DNA of 51,850 nt from Candidatus Poribacteria bacterium (GTDB lineage Bacteria; Poribacteria; WGA-4E; WGA-3G), in assembly GCA_028818705.1 (NCBI GenBank), contig JAPPNJ010000163.1, forward strand, positions 1 to 51,850. Direction: 5' to 3'. This document shows positions 41,990-51,025 of the stretch, in pieces. How positions within the stretch are numbered: position 1 is the first letter of the stretch; every line of letters starts with the position of its first letter. A model generated the notes under the pieces. That model saw only the letters and a list, made by a program, of their open reading frames with translations, ran no database searches and was not told the origin of the DNA. The position numbers and the translations under genes are program-made.

Positions 41990-42080
41990 AGTTATTGGTT
42001 GGTAGTCTTCAGTTAAGAGTTTTCGTTGAGAGAAGATTTTGTGTGACTGACAACTCAATACCGACAATTAACAATAGGAA
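41990..42080. repeat. Decayed inverted-repeat element before thrB
   Basis: The left part contains TTCAGTTAAGAG, shared exactly with the inner end of the 22806-22930 repeat, and the right part (ACTGACAACTC, CCGACAATTAACAA) is a poor inverted partner. It fills the gap between the aminotransferase and homoserine kinase genes. Confidence 0.4.
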
Positions 42081-42088
42081 TTTCTTGT

Positions 42089-43036
42089 ATGCCTCAAACC
42101 TCTAATAGCGAACTAAGAAAAAAAGTTACTGCCCGTATTCCTGCAAGTACGACGAATTTGGGTCCTGGCTTTGATGTGCTGGGACTCGCCCTACAACTCT
42201 ATAGCACAGTCACATTGGAACCATCCGAAACCGACACTGAAGTCATTGTGAACGGCGTAGATGCTGATAAAATACCGAGTACATCGGAACACGTCGCGTT
42301 TCAAGCAGTAGAATTAGTTTTCAAACGAAGCGGTACAAAACCTCCTAAAGGCTTCAAATTACACATAGATAATGGAATACCCGCAATTCGTGGGTTAGGC
42401 GGCAGTGGTACAGCCATTCTTGGTGGATTGCTAACAGCAAATGTCCTGTGCGGCACGCCATTCTCTGATGCAGAACTTCTTAATTTCGCGACAGAGATAG
42501 AAGGACATCCGGACAATGTGGCGGCTTCTTTATACGGTGGTATCGTCGTTTCAGCACAGGAGAACGGGCATGTACACACTGTTCAGTTGGCGTGTCCACC
42601 TGAACTTTCAATTGTGCTTGCTATCCCGGATTTTCCGCTCTCAACGAAACAGGCACGAGAGGTTTTACCAAGATCAGTGGACTTCGCGGATGCCATCTAC
42701 AATACGAGCCGCAGCACTCTACTAATTGCCAGCATCGCTACGGGTCAATTTGAAATGTTGAGAGTAGCCATGAAGGACAGGCTCCATCAGCCATACCGTA
42801 CTTCACTAATTCCAGGATTTAACGATGTTGCTGAAGCGGCTATCTCCGCTGGTGCGCTCAGCGTCGCGCTGAGTGGTGCGGGACCTACTGTAGCGGCTTA
42901 TTGTATAGAACACGACGAACAGATTGCTAAACAGATGCAGACTGTTTTCAATATGCATCAAATAGTATCCGATATTAAGATTCTGAAGTCAGATGCCGAT
43001 GGAGCGAATGTGCAAATTTTTCGTCCCAGTGCATAG
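42089..43036 (+). CDS. thrB: Homoserine kinase
   Basis: A 315-aa GHMP kinase. ARIPASTTNLGPGFDVLGLALQL near residue 13 is the homoserine kinase N-terminus. The ATP loop is IRGLGGSGTAILGGL near residue 104, EGHPDNVAASLYGGIV follows, and SGAGPTVAAY near 270 is the third GHMP motif. It phosphorylates homoserine in threonine synthesis in the cytoplasm. AGGAA lies about nine bases before the ATG. It is downstream of an aminotransferase and upstream of the P-type ATPase-like gene. Length is as expected. Confidence 0.9.
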   Translation: MPQTSNSELRKKVTARIPASTTNLGPGFDVLGLALQLYSTVTLEPSETDTEVIVNGVDADKIPSTSEHVAFQAVELVFKRSGTKPPKGFKLHIDNGIPAIRGLGGSGTAILGGLLTANVLCGTPFSDAELLNFATEIEGHPDNVAASLYGGIVVSAQENGHVHTVQLACPPELSIVLAIPDFPLSTKQAREVLPRSVDFADAIYNTSRSTLLIASIATGQFEMLRVAMKDRLHQPYRTSLIPGFNDVAEAAISAGALSVALSGAGPTVAAYCIEHDEQIAKQMQTVFNMHQIVSDIKILKSDADGANVQIFRPSA

Positions 43037-43085
43037 GTGATGGGAGTTTTCCGAGTTTTTAACACTTTGTGTTCATAAAAAAACG

Positions 43086-45956
43086 ATGTCAAATTTTCAC
43101 GCGGAAAACATTGCCTCCATATTGAATAGATTCAACTCCAACATGGATCAAGGGTTGAGTGCGGATGCCGTCCAGAAAGCAGAAATGCAATACGGCAAGA
43201 ATGAACTGGATCCAACGGAAAAACTTTTTTCCTTTAAGGCGTTCTTTCAACCATTCCTCACATGGCGCATCCTTGTCTTGACGCTAACCACACTTATTTT
43301 ATTCATCTCGTTCGTTAATGGGGCAAGCGGAATTAATCTCTACACAATCGGGGCTGTTGGGATTGTTCTGATTATACATATTGGCTGGGCATATGTGACA
43401 GATTATCGCAGTCGCATTCGTGATGACAACATACGTCAACGGATGGTACATAGTATCAAGGTCATCCGACAAGGGAAAATTGACAAATGCGCACCACGAG
43501 ACATCGTGCCGGGCGATTTACTCATTTTTAACGCAGGCGACTATGTTCCAGCTGATGCTCGAATCATCGAATCCGAGGGTCTAACGATCGATGAATCAGC
43601 ACTTTTTGGTACTGAGGAACCAGTCTCAAAGACAAGTGCCGATCTTTCAGACTCTGCTGTACCACCACAAAGACAGAAAAACATCGCATTTGCTGGAACG
43701 TATGTTACAGCAGGACACGGCTTTGCGATTGTCGTACAGACAGGAAAAGATTTAGAAATGTGGAAGCAACGTCGCGATCTGCGTCCACCTCCCATCCCGT
43801 ACACCTTAGCGGAAAACGAGACACAAAGCCTGCACACCGTTATGAAAGTGGTAGGAGTGGTAATTGCTGGCGTAACCGTGGGAGTTGCATGGTGGTTTGA
43901 ATATCAAAATCAGGTAACCGATTGGTATGCGCTGACACACCTCGGTCTACTGTTTATCCTTGCATCTGCTTCGCATGATGTTATTGCCCTACTTCGGTTA
44001 TCTTTCTCCCAACATACCCAAAAATTGTTGGAAAAAGGCATCATACTACGAAACTCACATAGCATTGAAAAATTGAGCCGTATTACTGCCTTTTGTGCCA
44101 ATGAAAACGGTCTCTCTACCACACGCTCTCTGACGATTTCTAATCTCTTTGTAGATGAACAACTAATTGACGGTAATACGTGGCAAACATGGTTAGATTC
44201 CTTGCAACACTTCACGCCTACGGAGCGACAAGAAACAATTGCCGCAATGCCGTCTGGAGGGAAAATCCCACAAGGTGCCTCCCACTTAGTGTTCACAGCT
44301 GCCCTCGGCACCTTTGGTGGACAACAGACGGATAATTCCGAGTTCTTTAATATGGAAGAAAACTGGGAAATGGAGCAGATCGAGGGAGCATCTTCACCAC
44401 AAGCAGTAATCCATAAGGCGATGGAAAAACTCGGCTACCAACCAAATACCCTAAGCACCAAACTTCCCTTGGTAAATTCATATCCTTCCACGCGTAATTA
44501 CGGATACCACATGCAAGTGTTCGAGTCAGGTCCAGAAAACTATCTCAATGTCATCTTTGGTGAAGGACAAACGGTGCTTGACACCTGTGCGCATGTGCTC
44601 ATTGACGGCGAACTTGAACCCATGTTAGATAATCGTTATGAAAGGTACTACGAGGTCATTGACTACCTACTCACTACCAGAGCCCATATTTATGGGGTTG
44701 CCTTCCACTCGTCCGATGTTATTTTGAAACCACAGGAGATGGAAGACAATGCAATTTTCTTAGGATTTATCGCTCTCTCTGTCAGTAATGGTGAACAGAC
44801 AAAAGCGGTCCTGAAGTCCAGTCTCGATACCGGACTTAAAGTCATTCTCATGGCGGAAGATAAAAAACAACAGACGATTGATTTTGCGAAAGACCTTGGG
44901 TTGATTCACAATCGAAAAGCAGTTGTATCAAGCGAAGAACTCAATGAAGTTCCGCGTGAACAATTCGATGCCCAGACCTCACAATGGTTGGCTTACTCTC
45001 AACCGACATCGGAACAGCGTCGGAATATTGTTCTTAGCTTGAAACGCCAAGGACATGCTGTCGGATTCCTCGGTGAAAATAAAGCCGATTTGCGAGCAAT
45101 GAATATCGCCAATATCACGCTCGCAGATAGCATTAAGGCACCGCATGTCGTACAATCCCTTGCCGATGGACTGATTGATAAAAAGGGCTTCCAAGCAGTA
45201 AGAGATGGCTTGCTTTACGCGCGCGAAGCGTATCACAATATAGCGGGTTTCCTAAGGTGGAGTTTCTCGTGCACGCTCTCCTTGCTATTAACCCTTACCT
45301 TTGGAACAGTTTTGCATTACCTCTATAAACTGCCAATGCCTTTGACATTAACACAGATAATTTGGGTCCAATTTCTCTTAACCTTACTCCCTTCATTAGG
45401 TGTAGGCACTGAAAAGATATTCGCCGACGAAAAACATCATCGTCCGACCCTATTTTCGGCTTCACGTTTCCTTTCCAAAACAACGCCTATGGACATCATT
45501 TGCCGTTCTGTAACTATCAGTCTGATGACAATTATTTCCTTTTTCCTTCTTCTCTGGCACTCTGCTGCTCTATCCGATCCACTTGGCGTCTCGACCTTAC
45601 TAAGAGATGTATTTTCGACTTCAAATTCGGCAGATCAAAATGCCGCGGATATCTCGGTAGCACGCACAGTGGCATGTACCACGCTGATTTTTACGCAATT
45701 GACTACATGTTGGCAAACGCTGCGGTATCCATGGGAATCACTGTTTCAGAGGATGTTTGCGAACACTCGACTTCTCATTATCCTGCTTATTGTTATCGGA
45801 CTTCACCTGATTGCTGTCTATATCGAACCTATTAGACAATCCTTGGGAATGGCACATCTCAAATGGGAATGGCAATGGGCACTTCTGTTTAGCTTGATTT
45901 TGTTCTTCTTGCCGTTAAATCTGGCGATAAATGCCCAACCTGATGATGATTATTAA
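43086..45956 (+). CDS. P-type ATPase-like pseudoenzyme (cation-transporter fold, catalytic motifs lost)
   Basis: A 956-aa membrane protein with the full P-type ATPase layout. The cation-ATPase N-terminus is followed by two helices (ILVLTLTTLILFISFV), an A domain (DIVPGDLLIFNAGDYVPADARI), the M3-M4 helices, P and N domains, and six C-terminal helices ending in PMPLTLTQIIWVQFLLTLLP. Every catalytic motif is changed. TGES is FGTE (DESALFGTEEPVSK). The phosphorylation site DKTGT is NENGL (FCANENGLSTTRSLT). The M4 PEGLP is ASHDV. GDGxND is GENKAD. The frame has no stop or frameshift, so it seems to be maintained as a non-pumping relative. It cannot form the aspartyl-phosphate intermediate. Confidence 0.8.
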   Translation: MSNFHAENIASILNRFNSNMDQGLSADAVQKAEMQYGKNELDPTEKLFSFKAFFQPFLTWRILVLTLTTLILFISFVNGASGINLYTIGAVGIVLIIHIGWAYVTDYRSRIRDDNIRQRMVHSIKVIRQGKIDKCAPRDIVPGDLLIFNAGDYVPADARIIESEGLTIDESALFGTEEPVSKTSADLSDSAVPPQRQKNIAFAGTYVTAGHGFAIVVQTGKDLEMWKQRRDLRPPPIPYTLAENETQSLHTVMKVVGVVIAGVTVGVAWWFEYQNQVTDWYALTHLGLLFILASASHDVIALLRLSFSQHTQKLLEKGIILRNSHSIEKLSRITAFCANENGLSTTRSLTISNLFVDEQLIDGNTWQTWLDSLQHFTPTERQETIAAMPSGGKIPQGASHLVFTAALGTFGGQQTDNSEFFNMEENWEMEQIEGASSPQAVIHKAMEKLGYQPNTLSTKLPLVNSYPSTRNYGYHMQVFESGPENYLNVIFGEGQTVLDTCAHVLIDGELEPMLDNRYERYYEVIDYLLTTRAHIYGVAFHSSDVILKPQEMEDNAIFLGFIALSVSNGEQTKAVLKSSLDTGLKVILMAEDKKQQTIDFAKDLGLIHNRKAVVSSEELNEVPREQFDAQTSQWLAYSQPTSEQRRNIVLSLKRQGHAVGFLGENKADLRAMNIANITLADSIKAPHVVQSLADGLIDKKGFQAVRDGLLYAREAYHNIAGFLRWSFSCTLSLLLTLTFGTVLHYLYKLPMPLTLTQIIWVQFLLTLLPSLGVGTEKIFADEKHHRPTLFSASRFLSKTTPMDIICRSVTISLMTIISFFLLLWHSAALSDPLGVSTLLRDVFSTSNSADQNAADISVARTVACTTLIFTQLTTCWQTLRYPWESLFQRMFANTRLLIILLIVIGLHLIAVYIEPIRQSLGMAHLKWEWQWALLFSLILFFLPLNLAINAQPDDDY

Positions 45957-46016
45957 AGCGTTTGACTCAATTTGTGCTGGAAAGTGAAAGATTGGCTGCT
46001 GGATAGATTAAGCCAA

Positions 46017-47996
46017 TTAGACCCAAAATCCATAGGTAGGGATTCCCGCAATAATTCCAAGGATTGTCCAGAGACTGCCCACCGTAAATTCCCCCAAGAT
46101 TAACCCTAAAAAGAATGGTGCTATTTTGCGATGCCTCACTACGCCACCATACTGAAGAATAAGCCATTTGATTAGCCAACTCATGAAAAGGCAACTCCAT
46201 GTAACGTTCATGCCCCAACTCGTGGAGATGGCAAAGCCGGCGGGGTGAAATGGCCACCAGACAAACCGCATCCGAAAAAACATCAGCACCGTTGTTATTA
46301 GAAAGCCAATACCCATAAATCCACTTTCAGGAATAAGTGTTTCTTCAGGCGCTTGCAACCACCCTGCCAAGCGGCGATATGGCTCTATGCCGAAAGCACT
46401 CAGAGAGGGCCAATAGGCACGCACCTCCATCCCCAATCGATAGCCGCGGTCAATTAGTGCCCAAAATCCTGCCAATGAACCTAAGATAGTGGCGAGTGTT
46501 AGGGCAAAGATGATGCGATGCATTGTCATGTTCGTTCGCTCCATGATTTTGAAACCTTCCAACTGGTGTGGCATGGGATGGCTCCGATGGGCACGATTGA
46601 TGAACCAAAACATGGAGAACATAATAAGATTGCCTCTCCCCAATCGGCGTGTGCCGACAGTCCGCGTCAATATTTCGTCTGGACCGGAATAGTGTAAATC
46701 ATGTACAGGGGTGCCTAACTCAGCACGCATTCGAGTTATAGCGATGGAAATCATATAATAGATTACGAAAAATGCGAACATCACCCATAACTCAGCACCA
46801 CCATAGTAACAGAAAACTACGAGGAACACCATCACCGCGATGAGACAGACCGTCGCGCTCCGATAGGACATCGGTTCAGATGTATCGCGTCCTTCGGCAA
46901 TAACTCCTGCATTTTTCTGTTGGGCACCCAGTCCGAGAACAGTCTTTCCAACGTGCAAAAGATGCCTCCGACTCGCCCAAATGGCTAAAACACACAGCGC
47001 AAGATAACCTCCTGATGCCTGCTCATTCATGTATGGAAAGCGCGGCAGACTGCGGAGCCCAAGGGCAGCACCAAGAACACGCATAAATCGCCAATACCAA
47101 AAGAAAAACCAACAGGAAAACGAAAGGTCCAGCGGAATAAAGAAACCGAGTCCAATAGCAAACGGATAGAGTGAGAATGGGATTCTACCCATAGCGTTCC
47201 AAGGACTCTCTGTAAAGATCTGAAAACTCCGCACACGCGTCCTAAGCTCTGGTAAAATCGGATAGAGAAAGTTGACACCATTCCAAAGCGCAAGTGCACC
47301 CGCCAGTCCGAAGCCGAGCCACATCAACTTGTTTTGAAAAAGGCGATTTTGGGGTGTTTCTGTCAACTGGAGTGGAAGTTGAATGATGGGATAACTCAGT
47401 TTCTCATGTTCGATCCACTGTTTCCGGACAATTATATTGATGCAAAGCATACCGAAAATCAACACAGTAATAAAAGCAGTCCACCAGAGTACAGGTGTTG
47501 CCCATCCGAGTAATGTTCTAACCGTATAAAGGGGCAGCTCCCCTTCATAATAGCCGTATAAAAGCGATGTGTCACTAACGGTGAGCCACTCTGGGAGAAA
47601 TGGAACAAACAACTGCTGCCACTCATTTTCCGGTGTTGCGAATCGGAAGGCGTGTCCGAGCATCGGCACCAAAATTTCAAGCATATCGTGCCCGGTAATA
47701 CCTGAAGCAATAGAAAGCATTAGGTAAACAACGACCAATTCGCTCTGTACCAACGCCAGACTTGGTAGGAAACGTCGGAACAGTTGGTTCACACCGATCA
47801 CCACGAACAGACTAAAGATCACATTAAAAAAGAGGGAAATTGTCACAGGATGCCCCGAATATCGGATAACCTCCATCTCAATAACCCAATAGCAGTTAAT
47901 CGGTATGAGGATAACAGCAATAAGTATAGATTTGAGTGTGACACCGTGGGCAGGAACTTGAGATGTGACTAACGAAGGGGAAGTTTCAACTTCCAT
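46017..47996 (-). CDS. DUF6785/DUF6784 multi-pass membrane protein
   Basis: A 659-aa integral membrane protein with about a dozen hydrophobic segments: LKSILIAVILIPINCYWVI, VTISLFFNVIFSLFVVIGV, VLWWTAFITVLIFGMLCI, FIPLDLSFSCWFFFWYW, VCLIAVMVFLVVFCYY, and GIGFLITTVLMFF with FAISTSWGMNVTW near the end. The overall pattern matches the DUF6785/DUF6784 proteins, distantly similar to oligopeptide-transporter folds. A transporter role is plausible but unproven. It is convergent with the ATPase-like gene and divergent from the cis-prenyltransferase gene across a 345-bp gap. Confidence 0.75.
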   Translation of the reverse strand: MEVETSPSLVTSQVPAHGVTLKSILIAVILIPINCYWVIEMEVIRYSGHPVTISLFFNVIFSLFVVIGVNQLFRRFLPSLALVQSELVVVYLMLSIASGITGHDMLEILVPMLGHAFRFATPENEWQQLFVPFLPEWLTVSDTSLLYGYYEGELPLYTVRTLLGWATPVLWWTAFITVLIFGMLCINIIVRKQWIEHEKLSYPIIQLPLQLTETPQNRLFQNKLMWLGFGLAGALALWNGVNFLYPILPELRTRVRSFQIFTESPWNAMGRIPFSLYPFAIGLGFFIPLDLSFSCWFFFWYWRFMRVLGAALGLRSLPRFPYMNEQASGGYLALCVLAIWASRRHLLHVGKTVLGLGAQQKNAGVIAEGRDTSEPMSYRSATVCLIAVMVFLVVFCYYGGAELWVMFAFFVIYYMISIAITRMRAELGTPVHDLHYSGPDEILTRTVGTRRLGRGNLIMFSMFWFINRAHRSHPMPHQLEGFKIMERTNMTMHRIIFALTLATILGSLAGFWALIDRGYRLGMEVRAYWPSLSAFGIEPYRRLAGWLQAPEETLIPESGFMGIGFLITTVLMFFRMRFVWWPFHPAGFAISTSWGMNVTWSCLFMSWLIKWLILQYGGVVRHRKIAPFFLGLILGEFTVGSLWTILGIIAGIPTYGFWV

Positions 47997-48098
47997 ATAA
48001 AATTCGGCTCCAGTAAATGCAAGATGATTTCGATCTGTGCAACGGGTGGACTGGTAGACGTGCTTCGGTTAAACCTACGTTCTATAGCACGCCTCCAT

Positions 48099-48130
48099 GT
48101 ATATTGAGGATAAAGTATATTGAGGATAAA
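48099..48130. repeat. Tandem 16-bp duplication
   Basis: GTATATTGAGGATAAA occurs twice back to back in the gap between the membrane protein and cis-prenyltransferase genes (47997-48341). I see no gene in this gap. A TATAAT at 48266-48271 is a possible -10 for the downstream gene, without a good -35. Confidence 0.6.
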
Positions 48131-48341
48131 TTTATCACATAACTCACAACATGTCAATTCTTTAAAGTCGTTAGCCAAGACCAAACCGTGATATTGCTAA
48201 GACACAGCAATCTGGCAGAGAGATTGTAGTCGTAAAATAGACTTTTCTTTATAACTTCTCCATGTTATAATAGCATGTGTAATATTGGCTTGCAAGCAGC
48301 ACCCGAATTTGCAACTTGTTACAACAACCCAGGACGCGAAT

Positions 48342-49145
48342 ATGAATCCATTCCGCTACATTAAAAATCGAATCGAAAGATTTTTTTATAACACTTATCA
48401 GAAACGTTTAGAATCTGAGGCGAGTACGTGGAAAATCCCACGCCATATCGGCGTAATCCTTGACGGAAATCGCCGTTACGCTAAAGCGAGCGGACTTGAT
48501 AATATTATTAAAGGACACTATGAAGGCGCGGACAAGTTAGAAGAGGTTCTCCACTGGTGCGATGAACTGGGCGTTGAGATTTTCTCGATCTGGATTTTCT
48601 CGCTCGATAATTTTAAACGTGCAGCACATGAAGTAGAAGGTATTCTCGGACTTATTGAAGGAAAAATGCGTGAACTTCCCACAATTGAGGGACTCCATGC
48701 AAATCAGATTAAAGTGCGGGCAATGGGGCAAATAGAACTACTACCACCGAGTCTTCAAGAAGCGATTCATCAAGCGGAAGAAGCAACGCGGAATTACGAG
48801 AAGTTTATCTTAAATGTCGCTGTTGCTTATGGGGGACGAGAGGAAATTATAGAGGCTTTTCGAGGGCACTTAAAAGCCGAAAGTGAAAGCGGCAAAACGA
48901 TTCGTCAAATCGCCGATGAACTCACTGTGGACAAGATAACGCCTTATTTATATACCTCAGACCTACCAGATCCTGAACTCATCATTCGCACCAGTGGAGA
49001 GGTCCGATTATCAGGATTTTTACTGTGGCAGAGCGTTTACTCAGAATTCTATTTTTGCGACACATATTGGCCATCATTTCGGAAAATCGATTTTCTCCGC
49101 GCCCTGCGCGCCTACAGCGAACGTAAGCGGCGATTTGGAAAATAA
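48342..49145 (+). CDS. Cis-prenyltransferase (undecaprenyl diphosphate synthase family)
   Basis: ATG at 48342 (MNPFRYIKN), shortly after an AGGA-containing stretch, is preferred; the frame is open from 48285. The 267-aa product has the cis-prenyltransferase motifs: VILDGNRRYAK near residue 42 (Asp and Arg for diphosphate), SIWIFSLDNFKR near 82, NVAVAYGGREEI near 160, and IIRTSGEVRLSGFLLWQS with YSEFYF near 214. Bacterial UppS normally has DGNGRWA; the DGNRRYA variant is more typical of archaeal, eukaryotic and some actinobacterial enzymes. It probably makes a polyprenyl carrier lipid, but the chain length cannot be told, and it may be a second cis-prenyltransferase in the genome. Confidence 0.85.
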   Translation: MNPFRYIKNRIERFFYNTYQKRLESEASTWKIPRHIGVILDGNRRYAKASGLDNIIKGHYEGADKLEEVLHWCDELGVEIFSIWIFSLDNFKRAAHEVEGILGLIEGKMRELPTIEGLHANQIKVRAMGQIELLPPSLQEAIHQAEEATRNYEKFILNVAVAYGGREEIIEAFRGHLKAESESGKTIRQIADELTVDKITPYLYTSDLPDPELIIRTSGEVRLSGFLLWQSVYSEFYFCDTYWPSFRKIDFLRALRAYSERKRRFGK

Positions 49146-49238
49146 AGGGTAGTTATGACTTCTCTGCTGGGAATTGCTAAAGTTTGTTATAATCTCTATC
49201 CTCATTTCCCGAACACAAAAATAAAAAGGAACGAATGC

Positions 49239-50006
49239 ATGCGATTTGGAATTTGCACCAGTTTAGAAAATGTCGATCGTCTCGCAGAAGTTGGGTATGA
49301 TTACATTGAATTAGGGGTCAGCCCGGCGTTAATGCCCGAGGCAGACGAAGTCGAATTTCAGAAGGTTCGCGAACAGGTGGCAGCAGCACCCTTAAAGCCA
49401 GAGTCCTACTCAGGGTTTATCCCAGGGGATCTGCGCGTGGTAGGCGATACCGTGGACTTTCCACGCCTGTCTCGCTATGTAGAGACCGCGTGTCGCAGAG
49501 CCAATGAAATTGGCGGCGAAATTATTGTCTATGGAAGCAGCGGTTCACGGAGTATAGAGGAAGGCTATTCACGCGAACGGGCATTAGCGCAAATCGCTGA
49601 ATTTCTTGACATGGCGGCAGACCACGCAGAAGCGCACAACATGACGATTGTAATTGAACCAATCTGCTGGCGAGAGGGAAACATCCTCCGGACAGTCGCG
49701 GACGGACTCGCCATGGCAAAACGTGTGAATCGCACGGGCATCAAGGCGTTAGCCGACCTCTACCACATCTGGCAGGAAGAAGAGCCGATGCAAAACATCA
49801 TCGATGCTGCTGAGTGGCTTGCGCACGTTCATATCGCAGAACCTGTCAAGCGGTCCTATCCCGGAAACGATGATTTTGATTTTACTGATTTCTTTACAGC
49901 ACTTCAGAAAGCCGGATACGACGGTCGCGTCTCGTGCGAGTGCAAGTTTGATAACTTTGATGAAGATGTTGAGACGGCTTTGAAAACCATGAAGGCTTAC
50001 ATCTAA
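49239..50006 (+). CDS. Sugar phosphate isomerase/epimerase (TIM barrel)
   Basis: ATG at 49239 (MRFGICTSLENV) follows AAAGGAA; the frame is open from 49155. The 255-aa product has the family layout: VGYDYIELGVSP, EIIVYGSSGSRS, the Glu-containing IVIEPICWREGN near residue 150, GIKALADLYHIW, and the late VHIAEPVKRSYPG with SCECKFD. It is the third family member in the window and clearly different from the other two. It may act on a hydroxypyruvate or sugar-like substrate. It lies between the cis-prenyltransferase gene and rsgA, all on one strand. Confidence 0.8.
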   Translation: MRFGICTSLENVDRLAEVGYDYIELGVSPALMPEADEVEFQKVREQVAAAPLKPESYSGFIPGDLRVVGDTVDFPRLSRYVETACRRANEIGGEIIVYGSSGSRSIEEGYSRERALAQIAEFLDMAADHAEAHNMTIVIEPICWREGNILRTVADGLAMAKRVNRTGIKALADLYHIWQEEEPMQNIIDAAEWLAHVHIAEPVKRSYPGNDDFDFTDFFTALQKAGYDGRVSCECKFDNFDEDVETALKTMKAYI

Positions 50007-50049
50007 AGGATTCTTAATGTAGCATTAACTTATTCTACGCTTTTAGGAG

Positions 50050-51006
50050 GTGGGACTTATCCTAACCAGCGAACAAGGTAGAGTTATCCGTGCGCGAACA
50101 GGCTTTTATGATGTTCAATACGGAGTCCTTACCTTGCGATGCACACTCCGTGGCACTCTCAAACGGAAACGTCGCTCTGAAACCGGACGTAGATTATATG
50201 CCGACCCGGTTGCTGTTGGGGACTGGGTTATTTTCACGCAACTCGATGAAGAGGAAGGCGTGGTAGAGGATATTTTGCCTCGTGAGACAAAATTTTCACG
50301 CCAATATGCTGGAAAACAGGGCGACATTGAACAGGTTATTGTCGCCAATGCCCATCAAATTGTGGCTGTCGCTTCGACGCTCATGCCCCCACTCAACTTT
50401 AGGACGCTGGATAGATTTCTGATCTTGGCTGAGGCGGGTAACATGGAAGCGGTTATATGCCTGAATAAGATGGATTTAGCGGACACAACGCAACGAGAAG
50501 AATTTGCAGATGCTTTTGCCAATTATGAGCAGTTAGGGTACAAAGTTCTTTATACCAGCATCAACATCCCAGATAGTCTTGAAACACTTCAACATGCGCT
50601 GAAAGATAAATTCAGCGTTATTGTAGGGGCATCTGGCGTTGGAAAGTCGAGCCTGTTGAACGCACTCCAACCGAATTTAGGGCTACGCGTCGGTGAAGTC
50701 GGTATCAAAACCCAAAAGGGACGGCACACGACTACACTCGTGGAACTTTTCCCTTTAGATTTCGGCGGTGAAGTTGCAGACACTCCGGGTATCCGGGAGG
50801 TGGGATTGTGGGGTGTTGATACCGAGAATTTAGAATACTATTTCCCGGAAATGGATCCCTACCTTGGTAATTGCAAATATAACGATTGCGCGCATGTCGC
50901 GGAACCGGATTGCGCTGTTCAGGATGCTGTCGAAGTAGGCGAGATACACCCTGAACGCTATCGGAGTTATGTTGTGCTACGCACAGGGGATACGACAGAA
51001 ATCTAA
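50050..51006 (+). CDS. rsgA: Ribosome small subunit-dependent GTPase RsgA
   Basis: A circularly permuted GTPase of up to 318 aa. An OB-fold (VAVGDWVIFTQLDEEEG) is followed by the G domain in permuted order: NKMDL (G4) near residue 138, GASGVGKSSLLNAL (G1) near 197 and DTPGIREVG (G3) near 240. The C-terminal zinc knuckle is C-KYND-C-A-H-VAEPD-C near residue 277. It releases RbfA and matures the 30S subunit. The GTG at 50050 overlaps the last G of GGAGG (50046-50050), so it cannot be initiated from that site. The codon eight bases after GGAGG is ATC (50059), a very rare start, so the true start is uncertain. Confidence 0.9.
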   Translation: MGLILTSEQGRVIRARTGFYDVQYGVLTLRCTLRGTLKRKRRSETGRRLYADPVAVGDWVIFTQLDEEEGVVEDILPRETKFSRQYAGKQGDIEQVIVANAHQIVAVASTLMPPLNFRTLDRFLILAEAGNMEAVICLNKMDLADTTQREEFADAFANYEQLGYKVLYTSINIPDSLETLQHALKDKFSVIVGASGVGKSSLLNALQPNLGLRVGEVGIKTQKGRHTTTLVELFPLDFGGEVADTPGIREVGLWGVDTENLEYYFPEMDPYLGNCKYNDCAHVAEPDCAVQDAVEVGEIHPERYRSYVVLRTGDTTEI

Positions 51007-51025
51007 TGTTGATTAAACCGTAATT

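Noticed and set aside
43086..45956. Functional cation-pumping ATPase
   Set aside because: The phosphorylated Asp and the other catalytic motifs are replaced, so pumping by the normal cycle is not possible.
47969..48184. 71-aa ORF in the gap before the cis-prenyltransferase gene
   Set aside because: No ribosome binding site, no motif, and it spans the tandem 16-bp repeat.
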